Shown here piece by piece: positions 1-9,052 of a stretch of DNA of 64,000 bases. The DNA is from an uncultured Paracoccaceae bacterium (lineage in GTDB: Bacteria > Pseudomonadota > Alphaproteobacteria > Rhodobacterales > Rhodobacteraceae): positions 1,019,603-1,083,602 of the forward strand of contig CANKZJ010000001.1 in assembly GCA_947488605.1 (NCBI GenBank). The letters are read 5' to 3'. Below the pieces are notes generated by a model, which was given only the letters and a program-made list of their open reading frames with translations, was not told the DNA's origin and searched no databases. How positions within the stretch are numbered: the first letter of the stretch is position 1; each line of letters begins with the position of its first letter. A program made the translations under genes and the position numbers.

Positions 1-437
1 GTATGAACCTTTATGATACCAAAACAGGTCTCGTGCTGTTCCACATCGCATTTCAGACCGGGTTCTGTACGCTCTTTATGCGTAACTTTATCCGCGCGCT
101 GCCGTTTCCATTGATTGAGGCCGCGCGCGTTGAAGGTATTTCAGAATGGCGCATCTTCTTGTTTGTGGTCTTGCCATTAATGAAGCCTGCATTGGCCGCT
201 CTTGCCGTGCTGATCTTTACCTTCATCTGGAACGACTACTTCTGGGCTGTCGTGCTGACCCAAGGGCCAGACGCACAACCCGTTACCGCCGGGATTACAG
301 AGTTTAACTCGCAGTTCCGTGCGGCCTATCACCTGATGAGCGCAGGCTCGATCGTGGCAGCACTGCCGCCGGTCGTGATGTTCTTTTTGATGCAGAAACA
401 CTTTATCGCGGGCCTCACCCTCGGAGCAGTAAAGTAA
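1..437 (+). CDS. Sugar ABC transporter permease (MalG-like), 5' end outside window
   Basis: This is the C-terminal part of an inner-membrane permease of a carbohydrate ABC importer. The frame is open from the first base, so the gene starts upstream of the window. The EAA loop that contacts the ATPase is visible (EAARVEGISEWRIFLFVV), followed by hydrophobic helices and a typical MalG-like ending. It lies 6 bp before the alpha-galactosidase gene and so is probably part of the same operon. The likely substrate is a galactoside such as raffinose or melibiose, inferred from the neighbours. The family call is firm; the substrate is inference. Confidence 0.9.
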   Translation, partial: MNLYDTKTGLVLFHIAFQTGFCTLFMRNFIRALPFPLIEAARVEGISEWRIFLFVVLPLMKPALAALAVLIFTFIWNDYFWAVVLTQGPDAQPVTAGITEFNSQFRAAYHLMSAGSIVAALPPVVMFFLMQKHFIAGLTLGAVK

Positions 438-443
438 ACCACC

Positions 444-2528
444 ATGAACCGAACGTACCGTATCGACGACGGTCGCCAGACGCTTGTCCTGGCGGCCCGC
501 AACGACCGTCTGCCCGAAGTCGTCTATTGGGGCGCTTTGCTGCCAGCGAGTGAAAACCTTGACACGCTGCATGCAGCCCACGCGATTGACGTTACCGGCG
601 GAATGCTGGACGAAAATCCCGACCTGTCGATCTGTCCAGAGGCGACGCGGAGCTTTCCCGGTCAGCCCGGTCTGATTGTACGGGACAGCGATGGCACGCC
701 ACTTCTGCCAAAGTTTTGTTTTTCAGATGCAGTGCAAAAAGATGACCTTTTGTACCTCGCCTACTGGGATGAAGAAAATCGCATTGGTCTGAAGTTTGCC
801 TTCAAGAGCGACGATGAAACTCACGTCATCGCTTGTGAAACACATCTAGATGCAACGCGCCCGGTCCACCTGCACTGGCTCGCAGCCCCCGTCCTACCGG
901 GACCCCAGCAATCGGACGAGATGATTGATGTCTCGGGTCGCTGGTGTGGTGAATTCCAACTCTCGCGTACCGCTTGGGCACCCGGCATGCGTTACCGCGA
1001 AAACCGCACCGGGCGCACGGGGCACGAACATTTCCCCGGTCTTATCGTGCCCTGCCGTGGTGCGACGAACACCGAAGGCGAAGCCTACGCGTTTCATTAT
1101 GGCTGGTCCGGTGGTCACAAAATGATCGCCGAAGAGCTGCAAGACGGACGCCGCCAAATCCAATGGGGGCATGCCGCACGGATGGAAACCGAGGCGGCAA
1201 CGCAGTTTAAGACCGCACCGCTGTATATCGCCTATTCCAACACCGGACTGAACGGTTGCGCCGTCGCATTCCAACGCCATCTGCGTGACCGCATCGTCAC
1301 TTGGCCCAAGCCAAATGCGCCGCGCCCGGTGCACTATAACTGCTGGGAAGCCGTGTATTTCGACCATAAGCTTCCAGTCCTGCAAGACATCGCTGACCGC
1401 GCAGCAAAACTTGGTGCGGAACGCTTCGTGCTTGATGATGGCTGGTTTGGTAACCGTGACGACGACACGCGCAGTCTGTCGGACTGGACGGTTGATCCGC
1501 GCAAGTATCCTGATGGCCTGCACCCGCTTATTGAACACGTGCACAGCCTTGGCATGACATTCGGCATCTGGTTCGAGCCAGAGATGATCAATGAAGACAG
1601 CGACATTCACCGCGCCAACCCACATTGGGCGTTGGGCAGTGAAGATCAGACGCTTGGCCGCCAACAAAAAGCGCTCAACATGGCGCTGCCAGAGGTCCGC
1701 GATTTCCTTTATGAACGGATGTCGGCGATCCTGCGCGATCATCAAATTGATTATATCAAATGGGATCATAACCGGGTGCTGCCGATGCCGGATGCATCGC
1801 AAACGCGCGGTTCTTATGCGCTGATTGACCGGCTGCGCGCAGATTTTCCGCATGTGGAAATCGAAAGCTGCGCTTCGGGTGGTGGACGCATCGACTTTGG
1901 TATTCTGCAACGCACCCAGCGGGTTTGGCTGTCAGACAGCAATGACGCGCTTGAGCGCTTGCGTATCCAACATGACGCCGCCTTGTTCCTGCCACTGTCA
2001 GTGACAGGCAGCCACGTTGGTCCACGCCATTGCCACACCTCGGGCCGTAACCTTGATATCTCATTCCGGGCATGGGTCGCAGCCCAGCGCCACATGGGGT
2101 TCGAGATGGACCCGCGCGAATTAGACGAAACCGAAGCCGCCGTTCTGACCGAGGTCACAAGCTGGTGGAAGCAAAACCGCGACTGGATGCAGACCGCCGA
2201 TATCCTGCGGCTGGATAGTGCGGACCCCGCCGTTTTGGCCGAACAGCAGCTTGCACGCGACAAAGATCGCTTTGTGGTCTTTGCAGGCAAGGCCGCAACC
2301 AGTGCCCAGATTGCGCCGCGCCCCTTGCGCCTGACGGGCCTAGATCCGGCGGCCACCTACCGGATCAATCTGATTAACCGAAACACTTTGCACCGGCTGT
2401 CCCGCGGCACGACGACCCTTAAGACGGACGCGCTGGAATTGTCCGGCGCTTACCTGATGCGCCAAGGCGTGACATTGCCATGGTCGTTCCCTGAACGGAT
2501 GTGGGTGCTGGAGGGCGCAAAGCTATGA
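444..2528 (+). CDS. Alpha-galactosidase, glycoside hydrolase family 36
   Basis: Hydrolyses terminal alpha-1,6-galactose from sugars such as melibiose and raffinose. The protein has 694 aa, close to the usual bacterial GH36 length (about 700-750 aa). Family signatures are clear: FVLDDGWFGNRDDD, the catalytic nucleophile Asp441 in YIKWDHNR, the conserved SCASGGGRIDFG, and WLSDSND (Asp498 to Asp501), which carries the acid/base Asp. No signal peptide is seen, so it should act in the cytoplasm on sugar brought in by the upstream ABC transporter. The stop codon overlaps the next start (ATGA), which suggests translational coupling with the SDR gene. Confidence 0.93.
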   Translation: MNRTYRIDDGRQTLVLAARNDRLPEVVYWGALLPASENLDTLHAAHAIDVTGGMLDENPDLSICPEATRSFPGQPGLIVRDSDGTPLLPKFCFSDAVQKDDLLYLAYWDEENRIGLKFAFKSDDETHVIACETHLDATRPVHLHWLAAPVLPGPQQSDEMIDVSGRWCGEFQLSRTAWAPGMRYRENRTGRTGHEHFPGLIVPCRGATNTEGEAYAFHYGWSGGHKMIAEELQDGRRQIQWGHAARMETEAATQFKTAPLYIAYSNTGLNGCAVAFQRHLRDRIVTWPKPNAPRPVHYNCWEAVYFDHKLPVLQDIADRAAKLGAERFVLDDGWFGNRDDDTRSLSDWTVDPRKYPDGLHPLIEHVHSLGMTFGIWFEPEMINEDSDIHRANPHWALGSEDQTLGRQQKALNMALPEVRDFLYERMSAILRDHQIDYIKWDHNRVLPMPDASQTRGSYALIDRLRADFPHVEIESCASGGGRIDFGILQRTQRVWLSDSNDALERLRIQHDAALFLPLSVTGSHVGPRHCHTSGRNLDISFRAWVAAQRHMGFEMDPRELDETEAAVLTEVTSWWKQNRDWMQTADILRLDSADPAVLAEQQLARDKDRFVVFAGKAATSAQIAPRPLRLTGLDPAATYRINLINRNTLHRLSRGTTTLKTDALELSGAYLMRQGVTLPWSFPERMWVLEGAKL

Positions 2529-3283
2529 ATGCGACGTTCCATGACCTGCAAGATGCATCCGTCTTTATCACGGGCGGCGGGAATGGCATCGGTGCTGCAC
2601 TGACTGACGGGTTCTTGGCGCAGGGTGCAAATGTTGCCTTTGTCGGGCGTTCTGATGCGTCGGCATTCGTGGATGAAATGGCCGACAAACACGGATCGCG
2701 CCCTTTGTTCGTCCAATGCGACATAACCGATACCCCAGCTCTGCACGCTGCCTTTGATGACGCCGTAGCCGCGCACGGCCCCCTCAACGTCTTGGTCAAT
2801 AATGCCGCGAACGACATGCGGTATGATGCAATGGATATCACCGAAGATGTTTGGGACAGCCAACAAGCCATCAACCTCAAAGCCTATTTCTTTGCTTGCC
2901 AAAAAGCGGCCAAGATGATGGCAGCCAAAGGGTCCATCATCAACTACTCGTCCATCACATATATGATGGGTGCTGCCGGTATGGTGCCATATGTCAGCGC
3001 CAACGCAGGCATCATGGGCATGACACGCGCGCTTGCACGTGAATGGGGCCCACAGGGTATTCGCGTGAATGCCATTGCGCCTGGATGGGTCTTTACCGAC
3101 AAACAAGAAACTCAGTGGGCGACGCCAGAATCCAAGGCTGCGTTCTTGCAAAAGCAATGCCTGCAAGATTTCATCCAACCCAAAGATATGGTCGGCGGAA
3201 CACTGTTTTTGGCGTCATCCGCATCGGCTATGATGACCGGGCAGACCATAGCAATTGACGCAGGCGTGGTAGGAACCGGATGA
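2525..3283 (+). CDS. SDR-family oxidoreductase, probable galactose dehydrogenase, with an atypical active site
   Basis: This is a 252-aa short-chain dehydrogenase. The start at 2525 was chosen because its ATG overlaps the upstream stop (ATGA). A Rossmann glycine motif (GGGNGIG) and the NNAAND motif are present. The active-site Tyr156 sits in YVSAN, so the usual YxxxK lysine is replaced by Asn160. In this operon the likely role is oxidation of D-galactose to galactonolactone, the first step of the De Ley-Doudoroff route, because lactonase, KDGal kinase and KDPGal aldolase genes follow. A dehydrogenase for a different sugar or sugar acid is possible. The missing lysine is unusual and bears on whether it is a normal enzyme. 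Confidence 0.75.
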   Translation: MNATFHDLQDASVFITGGGNGIGAALTDGFLAQGANVAFVGRSDASAFVDEMADKHGSRPLFVQCDITDTPALHAAFDDAVAAHGPLNVLVNNAANDMRYDAMDITEDVWDSQQAINLKAYFFACQKAAKMMAAKGSIINYSSITYMMGAAGMVPYVSANAGIMGMTRALAREWGPQGIRVNAIAPGWVFTDKQETQWATPESKAAFLQKQCLQDFIQPKDMVGGTLFLASSASAMMTGQTIAIDAGVVGTG

Positions 3284-4185
3284 CAGATACAAGCATCAAA
3301 GCCGATTGGATCGCCGTTGACTGGGGCACCAGCAACATGCGTGCTTGGGCGATGTCAGCGTCAGGCACCGTGCTGGCCGAGGCCGCGTCGGATCAAGGCA
3401 TGGGCAAGCTTGCGCGCGACGGGTTTGAACCCGCGCTGCTTGCAACTGTCAGCGATTGGATCGACGGTCCTACCACTGTCATCGCTTGCGGCATGGTCGG
3501 ATCGCGCCAAGGCTGGGTAGAGGCCCCCTATGCAGCCGTACCCTGCCCGGTTCTATCCGACGCCTTTGTCCAAGCCCCCACGACACACCCTGACCTTACA
3601 GTTCACGTCATTCCCGGCATCAAACAAACCGATCCCGCGGACGTCATGCGCGGCGAAGAAACCCAGATCAGCGGGTTCTTGGCGCGTAATCCAAATTGGG
3701 ACGGCGTGATATGCCTGCCCGGAACCCACACGAAATGGGTGCATATCAGCGCCAACGAGGTTGTCAGCTTTCAAACCTTCATGACGGGTGAATTGTTCGA
3801 TACCATCGCCAAGCAAACAGTGCTGCGTCACTCCATCGCTGCGGATGGCTGGGACGATGACGCCTTTGCCATCGGGCTAGATATGGGCATGGCCCGTCCA
3901 GAGCGGCTGGCCGCGCGGCTTTTTTCGCTGCGCGCCAATGGACTGCTGAATGATATGGCGGGTGAAGCAGCGCGCGCGCAACTTTCGGGCCTATTGATCG
4001 GCGCGGAACTCGCCGCTGCAAAACCCTATTGGCTGGGCCAACAGATTGCAGTTATTGGTGATAGCAGCCTGTCCAAGCTTTATGTTGATGCGCTAGCGAC
4101 CCAAGCGGCCCCCGCGACGCAAGTCAATGCAAGTGCTATTACATTGGCAGGCCTCACAGCCGCCTATCAGCGCCTGAAAGGATAA
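3280..4185 (+). CDS. dgoK: 2-dehydro-3-deoxygalactonokinase
   Basis: Phosphorylates 2-keto-3-deoxygalactonate to its 6-phosphate in galactonate breakdown. The 301-aa length fits the DgoK family (about 290-330 aa). The N-terminal phosphate-binding motif VDWGTSNMRAWAM and the central LPGTHTKWV and FMTGELF motifs are typical. The ATG overlaps the end of the SDR gene (ATGA), and the aldolase gene follows 3 bp later, so the two enzymes that act in sequence are encoded side by side. The protein is cytoplasmic. Confidence 0.92.
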   Translation: MTDTSIKADWIAVDWGTSNMRAWAMSASGTVLAEAASDQGMGKLARDGFEPALLATVSDWIDGPTTVIACGMVGSRQGWVEAPYAAVPCPVLSDAFVQAPTTHPDLTVHVIPGIKQTDPADVMRGEETQISGFLARNPNWDGVICLPGTHTKWVHISANEVVSFQTFMTGELFDTIAKQTVLRHSIAADGWDDDAFAIGLDMGMARPERLAARLFSLRANGLLNDMAGEAARAQLSGLLIGAELAAAKPYWLGQQIAVIGDSSLSKLYVDALATQAAPATQVNASAITLAGLTAAYQRLKG

Positions 4186-4188
4186 CTC

Positions 4189-4794
4189 ATGACCCGCCCT
4201 CTGATCGCTATTTTGCGTGGTGTCACGCCAGCTGAGGCAGCACCGATCGCCGCTGCATTGATCGATGCCGGTATTACAAAGATTGAGGTACCGCTGAATT
4301 CGCCTGATCCATTCGACAGCATCAAGGCAATGGCGGACGCCTATGGATCGGACGCGCTGATCGGGGCTGGCACGGTTTTGTCGACAGATGATGTCGGACG
4401 GGTGGCAAACGCGGGTGGTAAATTGATCGTATCGCCTAATTGCGACCAACGGGTGATCGTGGCCACAAAGGCAGCTGGCATGGAAAGCTGGCCCGGGGTC
4501 ATGACACCGACCGAATGCTTTGCGGCGCTGAAAGCCGGCGCAGATGGGTTAAAGATTTTTCCCGCCAGCCTGCTTGGCCCTGAAGGCATCAAGGCGATCC
4601 GCGCCGTCTTGCCACAAGGCACGCAGGTTTATGCTGTGGGCGGTGCAGGCGCCGACAACTTTGCCGAATGGATCGCTGCATCGGCAGACGGGTTTGGTAT
4701 TGGTTCAGCACTTTATAAGACGGGTTTTTCCGTCGCAGATGTCGCGGCGCGCGCGCGCGATATGGTCGCCGCGTACGACGAAGCATCCCAATGA
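4189..4794 (+). CDS. dgoA: 2-dehydro-3-deoxy-6-phosphogalactonate aldolase
   Basis: Cleaves 2-keto-3-deoxy-6-phosphogalactonate to pyruvate and glyceraldehyde 3-phosphate. The 201-aa length fits the class I KDPG/KDPGal aldolase family. The early Glu in [12 protein letters not shown] and the Schiff-base lysine in [11 protein letters not shown] are both visible. The call KDPGal rather than KDPG aldolase rests on the adjacent dgoK and on sequence features such as [10 protein letters not shown] near the N-terminus. It overlaps the next gene by 4 bp. Confidence 0.92.
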   Translation: MTRPLIAILRGVTPAEAAPIAAALIDAGITKIEVPLNSPDPFDSIKAMADAYGSDALIGAGTVLSTDDVGRVANAGGKLIVSPNCDQRVIVATKAAGMESWPGVMTPTECFAALKAGADGLKIFPASLLGPEGIKAIRAVLPQGTQVYAVGGAGADNFAEWIAASADGFGIGSALYKTGFSVADVAARARDMVAAYDEASQ

Positions 4795-5612
4795 TTTATG
4801 ACGACACGCAATGCACACTTGGCGAAGGCCCTCTTTGGCATCCTTTGCGCGGGCAGTTGTTCTGGTTCGATATTCTGGATCGCAAGCTGCATACCGAAGG
4901 CCAGCATTGGCAGTTCGCCGACTATGTCAGTGCGGCAGGTTGGATCGATGAAGACACGCTTTTGGTCGCGACAAGTAACGCGCTGCGCCGCTTTGATCTG
5001 ACAACAGGCGATCATCATGTCGTCGTGCCACTTGAGGCTGATGACGCTGTGACGCGCTCTAACGATGGGCGCGCTGACCCGCAGGGTGGTTTCTGGATTG
5101 GCACGATGGGCATCGAGGCCGAAAATGATGCTGGCGCGATTTACCGCTACTACAAAGGCGAGCTACGTCAACTTTTTGCACCCATCACTATCTCGAATGC
5201 GATCTGTTTTGCACCGGATGGCAAAACAGCATATTTCACCGACACGCCTACGCAAAAGATCATGTGCGTTGCACTTGATGCTGATGGATGGCCCGCGGCT
5301 GATCCTGCCGTGCATCTTGATTTGTCCGGTACAGAGTTCCGCCCCGACGGTGCCGTGATCGATGCGGGCGGCAACCTTTGGAGCGCACAATGGGGTGTCG
5401 GGCGTGTTGCAGGTTATGATCCCAAGGGGGCTTTCTTGGAGAGCTTCAATTTCGCAGCAAGCCAGACATCCTGCCCGGCATTTGGTGGTGACGACCTGAC
5501 CACGTTGTTTTGCACCAGCGCAGCCGTTGGCACAAACGGCACCGAAGACGGCAAGACATTCTGCGCACAAACACGCTATAAAGGACAGGCAGAGCATCGC
5601 GTCATCCTGTAA
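4791..5612 (+). CDS. SMP-30/gluconolactonase family protein, probable galactonolactonase
   Basis: This is a 273-aa six-bladed beta-propeller lactonase of the SMP-30/regucalcin/LRE family. Typical motifs are LGEGPLWHP near the N-terminus, [18 protein letters not shown], and FTDTPTQKI. The conserved metal ligands (the Glu in GEGP, and Asn and Asp residues) appear to be present. In this operon it probably opens galactono-lactone after the dehydrogenase step. Pentonolactones are possible alternative substrates. The start overlaps the aldolase stop (ATGA). Confidence 0.88.
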   Translation: MIYDDTQCTLGEGPLWHPLRGQLFWFDILDRKLHTEGQHWQFADYVSAAGWIDEDTLLVATSNALRRFDLTTGDHHVVVPLEADDAVTRSNDGRADPQGGFWIGTMGIEAENDAGAIYRYYKGELRQLFAPITISNAICFAPDGKTAYFTDTPTQKIMCVALDADGWPAADPAVHLDLSGTEFRPDGAVIDAGGNLWSAQWGVGRVAGYDPKGAFLESFNFAASQTSCPAFGGDDLTTLFCTSAAVGTNGTEDGKTFCAQTRYKGQAEHRVIL

Positions 5613-5657
5613 CGCATTGTTTCGCGATCCCGGCCCTTAACTGCAAAGGTTCTTGCC

Positions 5658-7562
5658 ATGAAACGCACGCTTGGCGTTTGTTATTATCCCGAACATTGGC
5701 CCGAAGACCAATGGACCACGGACGCGGCCCAAATGGTTGCAGCTGGCCTGTCTTGGGTCAGAATTGGCGAATTCGGATGGAGCAGAATGGAAGCCGCACC
5801 CGGCACCTTTACATGGGACTGGTTGGACCGTGCGATTGCGGTTTTGGGTGACGCGGGGCTTCAGGTTATCCTTGGCACGCCAACGGCGACCCCACCGCGT
5901 TGGATGATCGACAAATACCCCGATATGCTCGCTATGGATGCCGACGGCCGGCCACGCAAATTTGGATCACGCCGCCACTATGACTTTAGCCATTTAGGCT
6001 ACCGCGACGAATGCAAGCGCATCGCGCGCTTGATGGGCGAGCGTTATGGCAAGAACCCCCATATCGCCGCTTGGCAAATCGACAACGAATACGACTGCCA
6101 CGAGACAACATTGAGCTATTCTGATGCCGCGCGAACAGGGTTTCAGGACTGGCTGGCGCAGAAATATCAATCCACAGATGCGCTAAACCGCGCGTGGGGA
6201 AATGTGTTTTGGTCAATGGACTATGACAGCTTTGACCAAATTGATCTGCCAAACTTGACCGTGACCGAGCCGAACCACCCCCATCAATTGGCGTTTCGCC
6301 GTTATAGCTCCGATCAGGTTGTCGCGTTCAATAAGGTGCAAGCCGATGAGCTACGCAGGCATACGGATGCACCATTGATACATAATTACATGGGTCGGAT
6401 CACGGCCTTCGATCATTGGAAAGTTGGCGCTGACCTCGATATCGCCTCTTGGGATAGTTACCCGATTGGCTTCCTATCGGACCGCCTTGAAGGAAGCCCT
6501 GCTTTCAAGCAGGCTTTCTTGCGTCAAGGCCACCCTGACAATCAAGCCTTCCACCATGATCTTTACCGTGCCGTCGGCAAAGGCCGCATGTGGGTAATGG
6601 AACAGCAGCCCGGTCCGGTGAACTGGGCACCCTACAACCCAGCCCCGCTGGCGGGCATGGCGCGTCTTTGGGCATGGGAAGCATTTGCGCATGGGGCAGA
6701 AACGGTCTGCTATTTCCGGTGGCGACAAGCCCCTTTTGCGCAAGAACAAATGCACGCAGGTCTGTTGCGCCCGGACAGCACTCCGGCCCCGGCCTTGGCC
6801 GAAACACGCCAGATCGCGGATGAATTCGCATCATTGGGCGATGTTGGCACTGCAAAAGCACAAGTCGCGCTTGTTTTCGATTATGAGAGCGCATGGGCTT
6901 GGGACACGCAGCCGCAAGGCGCTGATTTTGAGATGTTCCGTTTGGCATTTGCCGCCTATTGCGCGCTGCGGCGTGCAGGGTTGAGCATTGATATCTTACC
7001 GCCTGACACATCTGATCTGTCAGGCTACAAATTGGTATTGGCGCCGGGCATCATGACGCTGTCTGACAACATGCGCACAGCACTTACGTCCTTCGAGGGC
7101 ACGGCTTTGATTGGCCCGCGCACCGATACCAAGACCTCTGAACTTGCAATCCCCGTGCCGATGGGGCCGCTGCTACCTGAACTCGATGTCACGGTTGTAC
7201 TGACTGAAAGCATGCCACCAGACGACAAAATCAAGCTGCAGGGTGGAGGGCGCTTTGTGCATTGGTTTGAGCATCTGGAAGGCACAGCGCCAGTTCACTT
7301 GACCACAAAAGCCGGACAGCCAGCGATCATGGGTGGCGATCACATCAGGTACCTTGCGGGATGGCCGGATGACGCCACATTCGACAGCATTATCGGCGGT
7401 CTGTGTGACGCGTTAGAGTTGGAAACCCTCAGTTTGCCCGAAGGTTTGCGGATACGTGATACGGATACGCACCGTTTCGTCTTCAACTATGCGGCACACA
7501 CCCAGTCGTGGAATGGGACCATTATTCCGGCCGCAGGCGTCCATTGGGAGCCGCTCGCGTGA
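5658..7562 (+). CDS. Beta-galactosidase, glycoside hydrolase family 42
   Basis: Hydrolyses terminal beta-galactose, for example from lactose or plant and algal galactans. The protein has 634 aa, in the usual GH42 range. It begins with the family hallmark GVCYYPEHWPEDQW. The acid/base Glu144 is in WQIDNEYDCHET and the nucleophile Glu315 is in VMEQQPGPVNW. The trimerisation and C-terminal beta domains follow. No signal peptide is seen, so it should be cytoplasmic. It sits 45 bp after the lactonase gene, in the same direction. The mutarotase gene start overlaps its stop. Confidence 0.94.
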   Translation: MKRTLGVCYYPEHWPEDQWTTDAAQMVAAGLSWVRIGEFGWSRMEAAPGTFTWDWLDRAIAVLGDAGLQVILGTPTATPPRWMIDKYPDMLAMDADGRPRKFGSRRHYDFSHLGYRDECKRIARLMGERYGKNPHIAAWQIDNEYDCHETTLSYSDAARTGFQDWLAQKYQSTDALNRAWGNVFWSMDYDSFDQIDLPNLTVTEPNHPHQLAFRRYSSDQVVAFNKVQADELRRHTDAPLIHNYMGRITAFDHWKVGADLDIASWDSYPIGFLSDRLEGSPAFKQAFLRQGHPDNQAFHHDLYRAVGKGRMWVMEQQPGPVNWAPYNPAPLAGMARLWAWEAFAHGAETVCYFRWRQAPFAQEQMHAGLLRPDSTPAPALAETRQIADEFASLGDVGTAKAQVALVFDYESAWAWDTQPQGADFEMFRLAFAAYCALRRAGLSIDILPPDTSDLSGYKLVLAPGIMTLSDNMRTALTSFEGTALIGPRTDTKTSELAIPVPMGPLLPELDVTVVLTESMPPDDKIKLQGGGRFVHWFEHLEGTAPVHLTTKAGQPAIMGGDHIRYLAGWPDDATFDSIIGGLCDALELETLSLPEGLRIRDTDTHRFVFNYAAHTQSWNGTIIPAAGVHWEPLA

Positions 7563-8524
7563 TTGCTTTTGGCACGACCAAGACGGGCCAAGACGTCCAT
7601 AAGATCACACTCGGTTCTGGCGACTTGACAGTCAGCGTGCTGACTTGGGGCGCTGTGGTGCAAGACGTGCGGCTCGCAGGTGTTGATCGGTCCCTCACGA
7701 TGGGATCGGATCATTTGGCAGACTACGAGGGCGAGATGCGCCATCATGGAGCGTTGATCGGACCGGTTGCCAATCGGATCAGCACGGCACGTGTGCGTCT
7801 TGATGGAATGATGCACGAGTTGGAGCGCAACCAAGACAATCGCATCCACCTGCATTCAGGCGCGCAAGCGACCCATCTACAGGTTTGGGATGTCATTGAC
7901 GTAGCCGCCGACAAGGCGACGCTTGCAATCAACCTCACTGACGGGCAATGCGGCCTGCCCGGCAATCGAAGAATAACGGCGACATTTGAAGTTACACCGG
8001 CCGCGACACTCACACTGAAAATCACAGGTGTAACTGACGATACGACGCTGATGAATTTCGCCAATCACTCTTACTGGAACCTCGATGGTAGCCGCCGGTT
8101 TGACGGGCATAGCCTACAAATCAAGGCTGACCATTTCCTGCCGACGACAGCTGATTTCACCCCAACCGGTGAGGTCTTGGACGTGACGGGCACAGACATG
8201 GACTTTCGAAAGGCCCGCCGCATAGAGGCGCAAGCACCCGCGCTTGATCACAACTTTTGCCTTTCACAAAGCGACCAACCGCTGCGCGATGTGCTGATCC
8301 TGACAGGGCAAACAGGTGTGCAGATGACAATGGCGACGACCGCATCAGGTCTTCAAGTCTATGACGGACGCGGTCCCGCCCGACCCGGCAAAGACATCTA
8401 TGAAGGTCTCGCCGTTGAGGCGCAGTCCTGGCCAGATGCACCAAACAATCCGGGGTTTCCATCTATCAAGATCACCCCGGATGCGCCTTACCATCAAACG
8501 ACGGTTTGGCGATTTAAGGCTTAG
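7559..8524 (+). CDS. galM: Aldose 1-epimerase (mutarotase)
   Basis: Interconverts alpha and beta anomers of galactose, so that galactose freed by either galactosidase becomes usable by the dehydrogenase. The GTG at 7559 was chosen because it overlaps the GH42 stop (GTGA) and gives a normal 321-aa protein. Family motifs include the HGALIGPVANRI region and its HLHSG, the catalytic His in NFANHSYWNLDG, and LDHNFCLS. It is the last gene of the galactoside operon and converges on uraH, with which it overlaps by 4 bp at the 3' ends. Confidence 0.92.
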   Translation: MIAFGTTKTGQDVHKITLGSGDLTVSVLTWGAVVQDVRLAGVDRSLTMGSDHLADYEGEMRHHGALIGPVANRISTARVRLDGMMHELERNQDNRIHLHSGAQATHLQVWDVIDVAADKATLAINLTDGQCGLPGNRRITATFEVTPAATLTLKITGVTDDTTLMNFANHSYWNLDGSRRFDGHSLQIKADHFLPTTADFTPTGEVLDVTGTDMDFRKARRIEAQAPALDHNFCLSQSDQPLRDVLILTGQTGVQMTMATTASGLQVYDGRGPARPGKDIYEGLAVEAQSWPDAPNNPGFPSIKITPDAPYHQTTVWRFKA

Positions 8525-8865
8525 CTTCCGCGGTACGTTGAAAAACTGAAGGGCGATACCAACAACGGGACATGATAGTGCGAGGTTGGATCATTGATGC
8601 CAAAACGGAGCGGGATCTCATCAAGAAAATGGATCGCTTCATCACGTCCGAAATAGGCGCCAGCCTGAAAAACCAGCTCATATTTCCCAACGACAAAATC
8701 ATCTGTTGGCAGGATGGGACTATCCGTGCGCCCATCATCATTTGTGACCATGCCAACGACATGATGGCGACCACTTTCGTCCAAACGGTAAAGGTCAATT
8801 TGCATACCAGCAGCGGGTAAACCGCTGGCCGTATCCAAGACGTGTGTTGTTAAAAATCCGCTCAT
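8521..8865 (-). CDS. uraH: 5-hydroxyisourate hydrolase (transthyretin-like)
   Basis: Hydrolyses 5-hydroxyisourate in urate breakdown. The protein has 114 aa, a normal length. It starts with the family pattern LTTHVLDTASGLPA and ends with the diagnostic C-terminal tetrapeptide YRGS. The ATG at 8865 was preferred over the TTG at 8877 because a purine-rich GGGGGA stretch lies 5 bp upstream of it. No other urate-pathway gene is nearby in the window. Confidence 0.93.
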   Translation of the reverse strand: MSGFLTTHVLDTASGLPAAGMQIDLYRLDESGRHHVVGMVTNDDGRTDSPILPTDDFVVGKYELVFQAGAYFGRDEAIHFLDEIPLRFGINDPTSHYHVPLLVSPFSFSTYRGS

Positions 8866-9052
8866 GTGGTCCCCCAAATATTGCCGGCAACATTCCGGAT
8901 ATTGCGCAGAATGTCACGTGGCTTTTTGATCATGTCGCAACCGGTCTAATATGTCCGAAATACCCGCGCTGTGCTGTCGCACCCTCATGATCTTTGCTGC
9001 AGCGCAGCTATATCAGGTTCAAAGGTAGAATTGCTGAAAGCTGAGGCCCACG

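Noticed and set aside
894-1910. Long minus-strand frame (338 aa) inside the alpha-galactosidase gene
   Set aside because: It is the antisense shadow of a gene with all GH36 motifs; no family pattern on the minus strand.
8920-8945. FNR-box-like TTGATCATGTCGCAA upstream of cydA
   Set aside because: Only one half matches TTGAT; the second half does not match ATCAA, so oxygen control is not supported by the sequence.
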